In this document: piece by piece, positions 45,001 through 64,000 of the stretch | How positions within the stretch are numbered: position 1 is the first letter of the stretch | Layout: each line of letters starts with the position of its first letter | From: Streptomyces durmitorensis | GTDB lineage: Bacteria > Actinomycetota > Actinomycetes > Streptomycetales > Streptomycetaceae | Length of the DNA: 64,000 bases | Direction of reading: 5' to 3' | NCBI RefSeq assembly: GCF_023498005.1 | Contig: NZ_CP097290.1 | Span: forward strand, 1 to 64,000 | The notes under the pieces: generated by a model | Databases searched by the model: none | The model's input: only the letters and a program-made list of their open reading frames with translations | What the model was told of the DNA's origin: nothing | Program-made: the position numbers and the translations under genes

Positions 45001-47097
45001 GCCATGCTGCCGTTCGCCTGGAACGGGCTCACGCTGCACGCCGTGGGCGCTGCGGCCCTGCGGCTGCGGCTGACCCCGACGGGCGCCGAGGGCACGGTGT
45101 CGGTGGACATCGCCGATGTCGCGGGCAGTCCCGTCGCCCGTATCGAGGAACTGGTGCTGCGGCCGGTCAGCCAGGAGCAGTTGGCCGTCCGTCCCGCGGC
45201 CCGCGACGACTCGCTGTTCCAGCTGGACTGGCGGCGCGCCGAGCAGGCCGCGCCCGCCGCGGACGCGTCGTACGTGTTCGTCGGCGAGGCGGCGGACGGC
45301 CGGCCGTCGTTCCCGGATCTGGAGTCCCTCAGCAAGGCGGTCGCCGACGGCGAGCCGGTGCCCGAGCTGGTGTTCGCGGCATGGCCGGGCGAGCCGGGCG
45401 ATCCCGTGACGGCGGCCCGCAAGGCCACCGGGTGGGCGCTCGCGCTGGCTCAGCAGTGGCTCTCCGACGAGCGGTTCGCATCGGCCAGGCTCGTGGTGAC
45501 GACCCGCGGCGCGGTGGCGACCTCGCCCGACGCGGACGTCACCGACCTGGCGGGGGCCGCCGTCTGGGGTCTGCTGCGTTCGGCACAGTCGGAGAACCCC
45601 GGCCGGATCGGGCTGCTGGACGTCGGCGGGGCCGGCGGCCTCGGCGGTGCGCCCGTGGCCCAGGTGGCCGCGGCGCTGCGCGAGGACGAACCGCAACTCG
45701 CGGTGCGCGACGGCGACCTGCTGGTCCCGCGCATCATCCGGGCCGGCGGCGGGGCGGCAACGCCCGACGCGGATGCACGGCTGTCCGTGGACGGCACCGT
45801 CCTGATCACCGGCGGTACCGGTGTGCTCGGCGGTGAGCTGGCCAGGCACCTGGTCTCCGAGCGTGGCGTGCGGCACCTGGTGCTCGCGTCGCGGAGCGGT
45901 CCGGATGCGGACGGCGCGCGGGAGCTGGCCGCGGAGCTGACGGGGCTCGGCGCGTCCGTGCGCGTCGAGGCGTGTGACGCCGCGGACGGCGAGGCGCTTG
46001 CCGCGCTCCTGGCCGGGATCGACGCCGAGCACCCGCTGACCGGTGTGGTGCACGTCGCCGGTGTGATCGACGACGGAGTGCTGACGTCGCTCAGCCCCGA
46101 GCGGGTGGACAGCGTGCTGCGGCCCAAGGTCGACGCGGCCTGGCATCTGCACCGGCTCACCGCGGACGCGGACCTGGAGATGTTCGTCCTGTTCTCCTCC
46201 GCGGCCGGCGCGGTCGGCTCGCCGGGGCAGGGCAACTACGCGGCGGCCAACGCGTTCCTGGACGCGCTGGCCCAGCACCGCAAGGCGGCCGGTCTGCCCG
46301 CGCAGTCCCTCGCGTGGGGTGCGTGGGCGCAGGCCAGCGGGATGACGTCGGAGCTGAGCGACACCGACCGGTCCCGCATGGCGCGCGGTGGGATGACGGC
46401 GCTCGAAACCGCCGAGGGCATGGCTCTGTTCGACGCGGCCGGGCGGACCGGGCACGCCGTGCTGCTGCCGATGCGCCTGGACGTCAGCAGGGGTGGTGCG
46501 GCTGTGCCCGCGCTGTTCCGGTCGCTGGTTCCCGCGGTGCGGCGTTCCGCCGCGGCGGCGGGCTCCGCGTCCTTCGGGCCGGACCTGTTGCAGCGGCTCC
46601 TCGCGCAGCAGCCCGGTGAGCAGCGGCAGACGCTGCTCGGCGTGGTGCGTGAGGAGGTCGCCGCCGTGCTCGGTCACGCTTCCGGGAGCGACCTGGGGAC
46701 GGATCAGTCCTTCTCCGAGCTGGGCTTCGACTCGCTGATCGCGGTCGAGCTGCGCAACCGGCTGGGTCAGATCACCGGTCTGAAGCTGCCCACGACGCTG
46801 GTGTTCGACTATCCGAACCCGGCGCTGCTCGCGGAGTACCTGGGGCAGCAGATCCTGCCGGAGCCGCAGTCCGCGGCCGACCGGCTGTTCCAGCAGATCG
46901 ACGGCCTGGAGCAGTTGCTGTCCGAACTCTCCCCGGAGCAGGACGACGTCGATCAGGTGCGGGACCGGCTGCGGGCCGTGCTCGCCAGGCACACCGAGAG
47001 CGCCGGGACGCAGAGCGGTCCCGCCATCGAGGACACGCTCCTGTCCGCTTCGGACGACGAGCTCTTCGACTACTTCGACCGGGACCTCGGCATCTGA
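30028..47097 (+). CDS. Modular type I PKS gene A: KS-AT-DH-ER-KR-ACP / KS-AT-DH(inactive)-KR-ACP / KS-AT-DH-KR-ACP
   Basis: 5689 aa, ATG 30028 with GGAG upstream. N-terminal coiled-coil docking segment (1-32). Module 1: KS ~35-460, AT 568-860 (GHSQGE, YASH: methylmalonyl), DH 931-1205 ([10 protein letters not shown]), ER 1420-1735, KR 1742-1920 (LDD, B-type), ACP 2020-2105. Module 2: KS 2123-2540, AT 2644-2940 (CASH in place of YASH/HAFH), DH 3009-3285 with Arg in place of the catalytic His (ERRVHG) and Glu for Asp (LLEAALH), so inactive, KR 3505-3690 (LDD), ACP 3788-3865. Module 3: KS 3885-4305, AT 4412-4705 (HAFH: malonyl), DH 4778-5050 (intact), KR 5255-5440 (IDD), ACP 5531-5605. The C-terminus is a docking tail. 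There is no loading domain, so it should receive a chain from another protein, probably gene C. All KS have TACSSS, EAHGTGT and NIGH. Expected work: saturated methyl-branched unit, beta-hydroxy unit with unusual side chain, alkene unit. Gene B follows after 126 bases. Confidence 0.97.
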   Translation: MTDVNRPGNDDRLRRAMAAVLQLQQRNAELEDQRVEPIAIVSMACRFPGGIADPEEYWDLLNEGRDAIGGFPARWDALDLYDPTPQSPGKSYAREGGFIEDIEGFDAEFFGVPPREAQSMDPQQRIVLETVWEALERAGVRPEALSGSRTGVYLGAMRSDYADDQTGYEYLDGYQGTGVSSSVISGRVSYVLGLQGPAVTIDTACSSSLVALHSAAGALRNGECDTALAGGVTVMSNPALFVESSQFKGMAADGRCKSFSADADGAGWSEGAGVLLLKRLSDAERDGDRVLAVIRGSAVNQDGRSQGLTVPNGPSQQRVVQDALAAARLSPDDIDVIEAHGTGTTLGDPIEAGALAEVFGPTRTAERPLFLGSSKSNIGHAQAAAGVAGVMKMVLALQHDTLPKTLHADEPSPHIQWDNSGLELLRDALPWERGERTRRAGISSFGISGTNAHVVIEEAPAVEVAEAVEVPEVVEGPGLALPVVVSGRSEAALREQAGRWADWLESHGEVPLADVAATAALHRTHFDTRAAVLASSADEAVAGLRAVAAGQADERAVTGTAGLGGKTVFVYPGQGSQWTGMGRDLLAQSQVFADTVDACDAALRPFTGWSVREVLTGEGGDHPPLDRVDVIQPALFAMGIALSALWRSRGIEPDAVIGHSQGEVVAAVVAGALTLEQGAQIVAQRSQAVRTCSGQGGMALIERPQAEVEEFIAPYGEALSIAAVNTATSTVISGEAEALDAIVARLTEDGVYARKVNVDYASHHAHMDPLLPGLEAGFTNITPTRTETAFYSTVTGELTEGTDLDGGYWCRNLRKTVRFDQALTRLLDDHHTTYIEISAHPVLSMPLTNAAAEHDGIVIGTLTRNHGSLAQLLRNLSLLHVQGHPTPWDQILPTTTGHVLLPTYPFQHEHFWPDDLDGGADVTAAGLGAAGHPLLKAGVDLPDSGGVLLTGRLARGSQRWLGDHQVMGAVLLPGTAFVELALRAGDHVGCGYLEELTLQAPLPLPERGGVQLQVVVGEVDESGRRAVKVFSRPEDADPSEQWAHNANGTLARELPEPAFEAAQWPPAGAEPATVEGFYDAAERGGLEYGPAFRGLSAVWRKDDDVYAEVELPAEQHAEAARFGVHPALLDAVLHAAGFGPLTAEPGRPWLPFAWSGVALHAVGATAVRARISPVGDGVVRVELADRSGAPVASVDSLVARQMTAGQLADVAQRTSGSLYRLDWSPVPAADVPGVARCAVVGPDAESAAVSLRAAGWECAVHQDVAALAERAEEAGGLPEAVFAPFLPGAEAGFGPGVVHAKVVEALELVRAWAADGRFASTRLVLLTRGAVAADSGPRDLAGAAVWGLVRSAQSEHPGRFALVDLDPAVGAGSAEESWRALERAPLGTQEQLALRDGGWLTPLLAAVPREPLTVPAGEAVWQLAPGKGGLADLSLVPFPQAAEPLAAGQVRISVRAAGLNFRDVLIALGTYPDEGHIGSEAAGVILEVAPDVTGLAPGDRVLGMVDRSFGPVAVADARMVVPMPREWSFEQAAAVPIAYLTAYYGLVDLAGLRAGEKVLVHAAAGGVGTAAVRIARHLGAEVYGTASSGKHAALRAAGFDEAHLASSRDLDFEEAFLRATDGEGMDVVLDSLAGDFVDASLRLLPRGGRFIEMGKSDIRAADEVARDRPGVSYRAFDLIEAGPQRLGEMLSEVVKLLADGGLEQLPVRTLSLLQAPEAFRLLAQAQQIGKIVLSVPRALDPDGTVLLTGATGAIGGLVARHLVIRHGVRHLLLASRSGMDAAGAPELLAELNALGAEVDLVACDAADRDSLAALLAGVDPAHPLTGVVHSAGVLDDCVLDALTPERVARVLRPKVDAAWNLHELTRDADLAAFVLFSSMAGTVGSAGQANYAAANVFLDALAQHRAASGLPGHSLAWGPWDLRDSSTMMRDVGDSDLARIARTGLVLLPAQDGMALFDAALASTEAATVPVQWDFRQLKARAAAGDLPPVLRRLGGTVRRTASGGAVAAGDSALRGRLAALSAAEAERLLVALVCEHAAAVLGHTGAQAVRDDSVFKVLGFDSLTAVDLRNRLSVVTGLKLSATLVFDYPTPQALARHLADELIGGAGEALAAVPAAVAADDDPVVIVGMACRYPGGITDPDGLWDLVAEGRDAIAAFPADRGWASGADADYTREGGFVYGAAEFDPAFFGISAREALAMDPQQRLLLETTWETLERAGIEPGALRGTSVGVFVGGASTGYGTEADLARAGVEGHMMTGVSSSVMSGRLAYVFGLEGPAVTVDTACSSSLVALHLAAQAVRSGECSLALVGGVQVMVTPSVFDEFDKQKGLAPNARCKPYADAADGTGFSEGVGMLLVERLSQARREGHPVLAVVRGTAVNSDGASNGLTAPNGPSQQRVIRQALAGAGLTPGDVDVVEGHGTGTTLGDPIEAQALLATYGRDRSQERPLYLGSIKSNIGHTQSAAGVAGIIKMVQAIRHEVLPKTLHVDRPASHVDWSSGAIRLLTEAQPWESEDRPRRAAVSSFGVSGTNAHILLEEAPPAPEPAPETAAPCGVLPWVLSARSADALRAQAEQLLAHVDAYDEVSAARVAGGLARGRATFEHRAVVVGADRRELRERLAALAAGEAAPGVVQGTTRVPDRTVFVFSGQGSQWHAMGREMLERSPAFAETAAACDAAFAPVIGWSVRELLRGELPAGDYPLERIDIAQPALFTMFVALAAAWRELGVEPDAVVGHSQGEVAAAVVAGALTLQEGARIIALRSRALHRDGGGGEMAFVELPLEELRERIAGYGERIAVAAVNTPRSVTVSGDTDAIVDLLNELDDDDIVCGRLNASCASHSRHMDPLLPELQAQLSELAPRDTPVAFYSAVTGAPIATGGLDAAYWSRNLRETVRFEEATRALLADGYGLFLEVSPHPALIMGVQDTVQDAGADAVAVGTLRRGEGGPERFVLSLAEAYAEGVRVDWTALLPAAAHVELPTYPFQRQRYWLSPKPAVRDAGAVGLGALGHPLLAAEVTSPRSGSVVLTGRLSTAAQPWLGERRVHGRAVLPDATFVELVAQAGDRAGLDRVEELALHEPLVLPDGAGGPGDGVHLHVVVGEETSSGDRPVDVYSRAEGAAADAWVHHASGTLGRAAGAPAFDLAAWPPAQAQPVDMDEWYEASADGGLELGAALRSVRAAWRRGDELFAEAELAQDLTADAGAFVLHPALLEAALHPLWHQDADGRPRGVARVRGAELHARGATLVRVRIAPAAGGEVTVEVADASGRPVASIAALESREISAGRLADSASRGGALHRLEWTSVPVAPAGTPVECLVVGSDAGPVTSALDGAGWSVRRCAGLEELTQADDGVPPVVFVPVAADGSAEPTAQTRRVTASVLATLQEWLAGERFAASRLVVVTRGAVDAGAGAPDPATAAVWGLVRSAQTEHPGRFALLDLPRGEASAAADGDAQRLPAGLPFDTEAQFALRAGEVLVPRLAVAADAAPPTGADTEPAGGGRPLAPEGTVLVTGGTGTLGALVARHLVTVHGVRHLVLTSRRGPDAPAARQLTADLTELGAGVRVVACDVADRAAVADLLNGIEAAHPLTGVVHLAGALDDTVVESLTPERIDAVLRPKADGAWHLHELTRELPLAAFVLFSSMAGTLGAAGQGNYAAANVFLDALAAHRHAQGLPAHALGWGFWQEASDLTARLGERDLARMAKAGILPLASEQGLALLDAALDRPDAVLLPTRWEPRRLRELAAAGALPSVLRGLAGTVVRRTAASAPAGAAGSALLDRLAGLARKEATAVLADLVRSHATAVLGAQSAAAVEENRAFKDVGFDSLTAVELRNRLAAATGLTLPSTLVFDHPTPAVLAAHLYTEVTGVRSRAAAPVVAVAADDNDPVVIVGMACRYPGGITDPDGLWDLVAEGRDAIGGMPDDRGWDLESLYDPDPANPGTSYTREGGFLYGAAEFDPAFFGISPREALAMDPQQRLLLEAAWEVLEQSGTDPASLRGSRTGVFVGSISQDYVSGVAQASDEVQGHLMTGNTSSVVSGRVSYTLGFEGPAVTVDTACSSSLVALHLAAQAVRSGECSLALAGGVTVMPTPATFIGFSRQRGLSPDARCKAFAEAADGTGFSEGVGMLLVERLSDARRLGHNVLAVVRGSAVNQDGASNGLTAPNGPSQQRVIQQALANARLTPRDVDLVEAHGTGTTLGDPIEAQALLATYGQDRPEDRPLYLGSIKSNIGHTQAAAGVAGIIKMVQAMRHGVLPKTLHVDRPTTEVNWSAGQVALLTEAREWSDTERARRAAVSSFGISGTNAHVVLEQAPATEESPAEPGTPLPVIPWAVSGKTAAAVCDQAARLAAHVRARPDSDVHDVGLSLATTRTHFEHRAVVMGATSGELLTALDALAGGESSAQVVTGQPVRGGLAVVFPGQGTQRTGMGHDLYQHYPVFAEAFDEVCRHFDPLLGRSLRELVFTSEDVHQTQYTQPALFAYQVALYRLTASFGITADHLIGHSIGEVTAAHIAGILTLPDACTLVATRARLMQSAPQGGPMVALQATEEEVLPHLQGRSDQVSIAALNGPRSTVIAGDDEAVEEITRLFEDQGRKTKWLNVSHAFHSPHMDGVLEEFTTALDGITFHPPAIDIVSNVTGELATDDIRTPGYWARHIRDAVRFAHGVTTLHTLGATTYLELGTDGTAAAMTTTSLPEDTDTQAQVLSVIRKDRPEPLALTQAIAHLHTHGRTIDWNTLFTPSHPTPTPLPTYAFQHQRYWLPGTGREAGADLATAGLAEAGHPLLAARVELPDDGGTVLTGRLSLRTHPWLADHAVLGSVLFPGTGFVELAVRAGDVVGCGHVEELTLQAPLVLTERGAADLRLTAGSADERGRRRLTVHSRSGDGPWIQHAEATLAVAAPEPPVAPDWSVWPPKDAQAVAIDGFYDRSAEAGFAYGPVFQGLRAVWRDGDTVLVDVELPEEQQGDASAFGLHPALLDAGLHAVGLTKAMGEQAMLPFAWNGLTLHAVGAAALRLRLTPTGAEGTVSVDIADVAGSPVARIEELVLRPVSQEQLAVRPAARDDSLFQLDWRRAEQAAPAADASYVFVGEAADGRPSFPDLESLSKAVADGEPVPELVFAAWPGEPGDPVTAARKATGWALALAQQWLSDERFASARLVVTTRGAVATSPDADVTDLAGAAVWGLLRSAQSENPGRIGLLDVGGAGGLGGAPVAQVAAALREDEPQLAVRDGDLLVPRIIRAGGGAATPDADARLSVDGTVLITGGTGVLGGELARHLVSERGVRHLVLASRSGPDADGARELAAELTGLGASVRVEACDAADGEALAALLAGIDAEHPLTGVVHVAGVIDDGVLTSLSPERVDSVLRPKVDAAWHLHRLTADADLEMFVLFSSAAGAVGSPGQGNYAAANAFLDALAQHRKAAGLPAQSLAWGAWAQASGMTSELSDTDRSRMARGGMTALETAEGMALFDAAGRTGHAVLLPMRLDVSRGGAAVPALFRSLVPAVRRSAAAAGSASFGPDLLQRLLAQQPGEQRQTLLGVVREEVAAVLGHASGSDLGTDQSFSELGFDSLIAVELRNRLGQITGLKLPTTLVFDYPNPALLAEYLGQQILPEPQSAADRLFQQIDGLEQLLSELSPEQDDVDQVRDRLRAVLARHTESAGTQSGPAIEDTLLSASDDELFDYFDRDLGI
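42400..44307 (+). repeat. Near-identical KS/AT blocks shared between modules 3 and 4 (first copy)
   Basis: 42400-42817 (KS C-terminal half) and 43015-44307 (AT and flanking linkers) are almost base-for-base the same as 48043-48460 and 48700-49992. The AT blocks align at a constant offset of 5685 with no visible gap. The linker between them differs in length by 42 bases. Confidence 0.9.
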
Positions 47098-47223
47098 GCG
47101 TTCCCTCCCGTCCCACGGCCCGCGAGCAGTCATGCCCGCGGGCCGTCCCGTACTGCCCGGCACAGCGCCGGCCCACTCACTTCGTCAACGCGTCAGCACA
47201 ACGCAGAACTCAGCGAGGGCCCC

Positions 47224-62154
<14,931 letters not shown>

Positions 62155-62199
62155 TCCGCGACTGACCTGCCCTCAGACCCAGGTCGAAGTCGAGTGCCG

Positions 62200-62222
62200 C
62201 GCGGAGTGGAGTCGACTCCGCG
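62200..62222 (+). terminator. Possible hairpin after gene B
   Basis: CGCGGAGT (62200-62207) and ACTCCGCG (62215-62222) form an 8-bp stem with a 7-base loop, 46 bases after the gene B stop. No T-run follows, so termination is only possible. Confidence 0.35.
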
Positions 62223-62330
62223 TCAAGTGTGCCGTGGTGCCCTTGGGCAGGTGGTTCCACGGCCCCTTTGTCGACGGTTCCCGGCAGCGACCAGCACAGA
62301 ACCCTGGCCGAAGCGACCAAGAGGTGTCAC

Positions 62331-64000
62331 ATGGGTTTTCATACAACGGAGGCAGTGGCCGTGGACATCGCGGAGTTCCTGCGCGACGCGGTCGCGGACC
62401 TGCTCGGCACACCGGCGGACGCGGTTCCCGCGTCCGTCGCGCTGCGCGACCTCGGTGTCGATTCGGCAGGTGTGACCCAGCTGGCCGGTGCGCTGTCCAG
62501 GCGGCTCGGCCGGCCTGTGCCCGGCTGGTTGCTGTGGCAGCACCCGACCGTGGCGGAGCTGGCTGCGGCGCTCGCCGGTGAGCGGGCGCCGGACGGCTCC
62601 GCCACGGTCGAACGGCGCACTGCGGCAGGTGGCGCCGACGAGCCCATCGCGCTCGTGGGCCTGGGCTGCCGCCTGCCGGGCGGCGTCGACACACCGCAGG
62701 CCCTGTGGGACGCCCTGCTCGCGGGCAGGGACGCCGTCGGCGAGGTGCCCCGGGATCGCTGGAACGCCGACGAGTGGTTCGACGACGACCCCCGGGCGCC
62801 GGGCCGGATGTCCACACGCCGGGGCGGCTTCCTCGACGACGTGGCCGGCTTCGACGCCGCGTTCTTCGGCATCTCGCCCGCCGAGGCGGCCCGGATGGAT
62901 CCTCAGCAGCGCATCGCCCTGGAAGTCGCCTGGTCGGCACTGGAGGACGCCAGGATCGTGCCCGGCACGCTGGCCGGCAGCCGTGCCGGGGTGTTCTTCG
63001 GCACGATGTGGCAGGAGTACCACCTGGCGACCGGCGCGGGGCCCGAGACGATCGGCTCGCACTCGGCGGTCGGCTGGGACACCTCGATCGTGCCGGCCCG
63101 CATCGCGTACGCGCTCGGTCTGGAAGGGCCGGCGTTCTCGGTGGGCTCGGCGTGCAGTTCGTCGCTCGCCGCGGTGCACATGGCGGCGCACAGTCTGCGC
63201 CGCGGCGAGTCCGACATCGCCCTGGCGGGTGGGGTCAGCCTGATGCTGCACCCGCACACCACCGTCGCGATGACGAAGTTCGGCGGCATGAACCCGGCGG
63301 GACAGTGCCGCGCCTTCGACGCGGACGCCGCCGGATACGTACGCGGCGAGGGCTGCGGCGTGGTCGTGCTGCGCCGCCTGTCGGACGCGCTGCGCGACGG
63401 CGACCGCATCTACGCGGTGCTGCGCGGCAGCGCCGTCAACAACGACGGAGCCTCCAACGGCCTGACCGCGCCCAACCCGCGCGCCCAGGCCGACGTGGTG
63501 CGTCAGGCCTGGCAGGCAGCGGGCGTCGCACCGCACCAGGTGGGGTACGTGGAGGCACACGGCACGGGTACCCCGCTGGGCGACCCGATCGAAGCGGCGG
63601 CACTCGGCGAGGTGTTCGCGCCGGGCCGCGAGACGCCGCTGCTGCTCGGCTCGGCCAAGACCAACTTCGGCCACCTGGAACCGGCCGCCGGTGTCCTTGG
63701 GGTCCTCAAGTCCGCTCTCGCCCTGCACCACGGCCGTCTCCCGGCCAGCCTGCACTTCGAACAGCCCAACCCGCTCATCGACTTCACCGCCCTGCGCCTG
63801 GAGGTGGTCACGGCCGCACGCGACTGGCCAAAGGGTCCCCGCCATGCGGGCGTGAGCGGTTTCGGCTTCGGCGGCACGAACGTCCACCTGGCCCTGACGG
63901 AGGCCCCGCACCGGCGGGCCCTGACCGCGCCCCCCGAGGCGGGGGAAGCGCCGGGCGGGGCACCGGACGTCGCGTTCTGCTTCTCCGGGCACGGCTCCCA
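62331..64000 (+). CDS. Type I PKS gene C (partial at window end): ACP-KS-AT...
   Basis: 557 residues visible; no stop before the window ends. ATG 62331 follows GAGGTG; GTG 62355 is an alternative. Residues 1-85 are an ACP (LGVDSAGVTQL, phosphopantetheine Ser), 100-530 a KS with all catalytic motifs ([37 protein letters not shown]), and the sequence breaks off at the first AT motif FCFSGHGSQ. N-terminal ACP-KS order is typical of starter modules that take an acyl group activated elsewhere, as in mycobacterial PpsA with FadD26. Its KS differs markedly from those of genes A and B. As gene B already ends in a TE, gene C probably acts first although it lies last. The partner ligase is not in the window. 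Confidence 0.93.
   Translation, partial: MGFHTTEAVAVDIAEFLRDAVADLLGTPADAVPASVALRDLGVDSAGVTQLAGALSRRLGRPVPGWLLWQHPTVAELAAALAGERAPDGSATVERRTAAGGADEPIALVGLGCRLPGGVDTPQALWDALLAGRDAVGEVPRDRWNADEWFDDDPRAPGRMSTRRGGFLDDVAGFDAAFFGISPAEAARMDPQQRIALEVAWSALEDARIVPGTLAGSRAGVFFGTMWQEYHLATGAGPETIGSHSAVGWDTSIVPARIAYALGLEGPAFSVGSACSSSLAAVHMAAHSLRRGESDIALAGGVSLMLHPHTTVAMTKFGGMNPAGQCRAFDADAAGYVRGEGCGVVVLRRLSDALRDGDRIYAVLRGSAVNNDGASNGLTAPNPRAQADVVRQAWQAAGVAPHQVGYVEAHGTGTPLGDPIEAAALGEVFAPGRETPLLLGSAKTNFGHLEPAAGVLGVLKSALALHHGRLPASLHFEQPNPLIDFTALRLEVVTAARDWPKGPRHAGVSGFGFGGTNVHLALTEAPHRRALTAPPEAGEAPGGAPDVAFCFSGHGS

Overview
The window is very GC-rich, with dense long ORFs, Shine-Dalgarno-led ATG/GTG starts, SARP regulators, a gamma-butyrolactone-receptor-like TetR protein and giant modular PKS genes. 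All of this points to Streptomyces or a close relative. The first ~210 bases are a run of short palindromes with 3-nt TGC/TGT loops of the kind that forms archaeal-type Streptomyces telomeres, so the window appears to begin within a few bases of the end of a linear replicon (linear plasmid or chromosome arm; the sequence cannot say which).

Layout. (1) 1-767 telomere and non-coding subtelomere. (2) 768-6467 replicon-maintenance block: a telomere-proximal DEAH helicase with helicase-associated repeats, a small unknown protein, a P4/D5-type helicase and a primase-polymerase. A 0.9-kb non-coding stretch with iteron-like repeats, a candidate origin, follows. (3) 7399-12316, plus strand: cytochrome P450, class I terpene cyclase, polyprenyl diphosphate synthase and a free-standing acyltransferase, almost touching. 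(4) 12238-25662, minus strand: a class II lanthipeptide synthetase (LanM), its 55-aa precursor gene, a DUF5302 protein, a condensation-domain protein, an acyltransferase-like pseudoenzyme, a didomain aromatase/cyclase, a SARP, an Sfp-type phosphopantetheinyl transferase, a ketosynthase-like pseudoenzyme, an ACP and a second SARP. (5) 25848-29741: a TetR/GBL-receptor-like repressor, a second DUF5302 protein, an MFS exporter and its TetR regulator. (6) 30028-64000: three modular megasynthase genes. Gene A (three PKS modules) is followed by gene B (PKS module, glycine-type NRPS module, PKS module, TE) and gene C (N-terminal ACP-KS-AT..., running off the window).

How it may work together. Gene C probably starts a polyketide chain, gene A extends it, and gene B adds a ketide, glycine and a last ketide before TE release. 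Next to it, a RiPP (LanA/LanM) system shares a strand with a set of split PKS/NRPS-like proteins. Several of these lack their catalytic residues (KS Cys to Asp, AT Ser to Gly, condensation HHxxxD to HRxxxD), yet they come with an ACP and a PPTase. 11-bp-phased direct repeats of a TNGAG core precede lanA, both DUF5302 genes, the aromatase and megasynthase gene A, suggesting one SARP circuit over the RiPP, pseudo-PKS and megasynthase parts. An ARE-like operator lies in the promoter of one SARP. The joint presence of a lanthipeptide pathway, a catalytically degenerate PKS set, a terpene cassette and a PKS-NRPS line under shared control is the most unusual feature here. Whether they make one hybrid product or several co-regulated ones cannot be decided from sequence.
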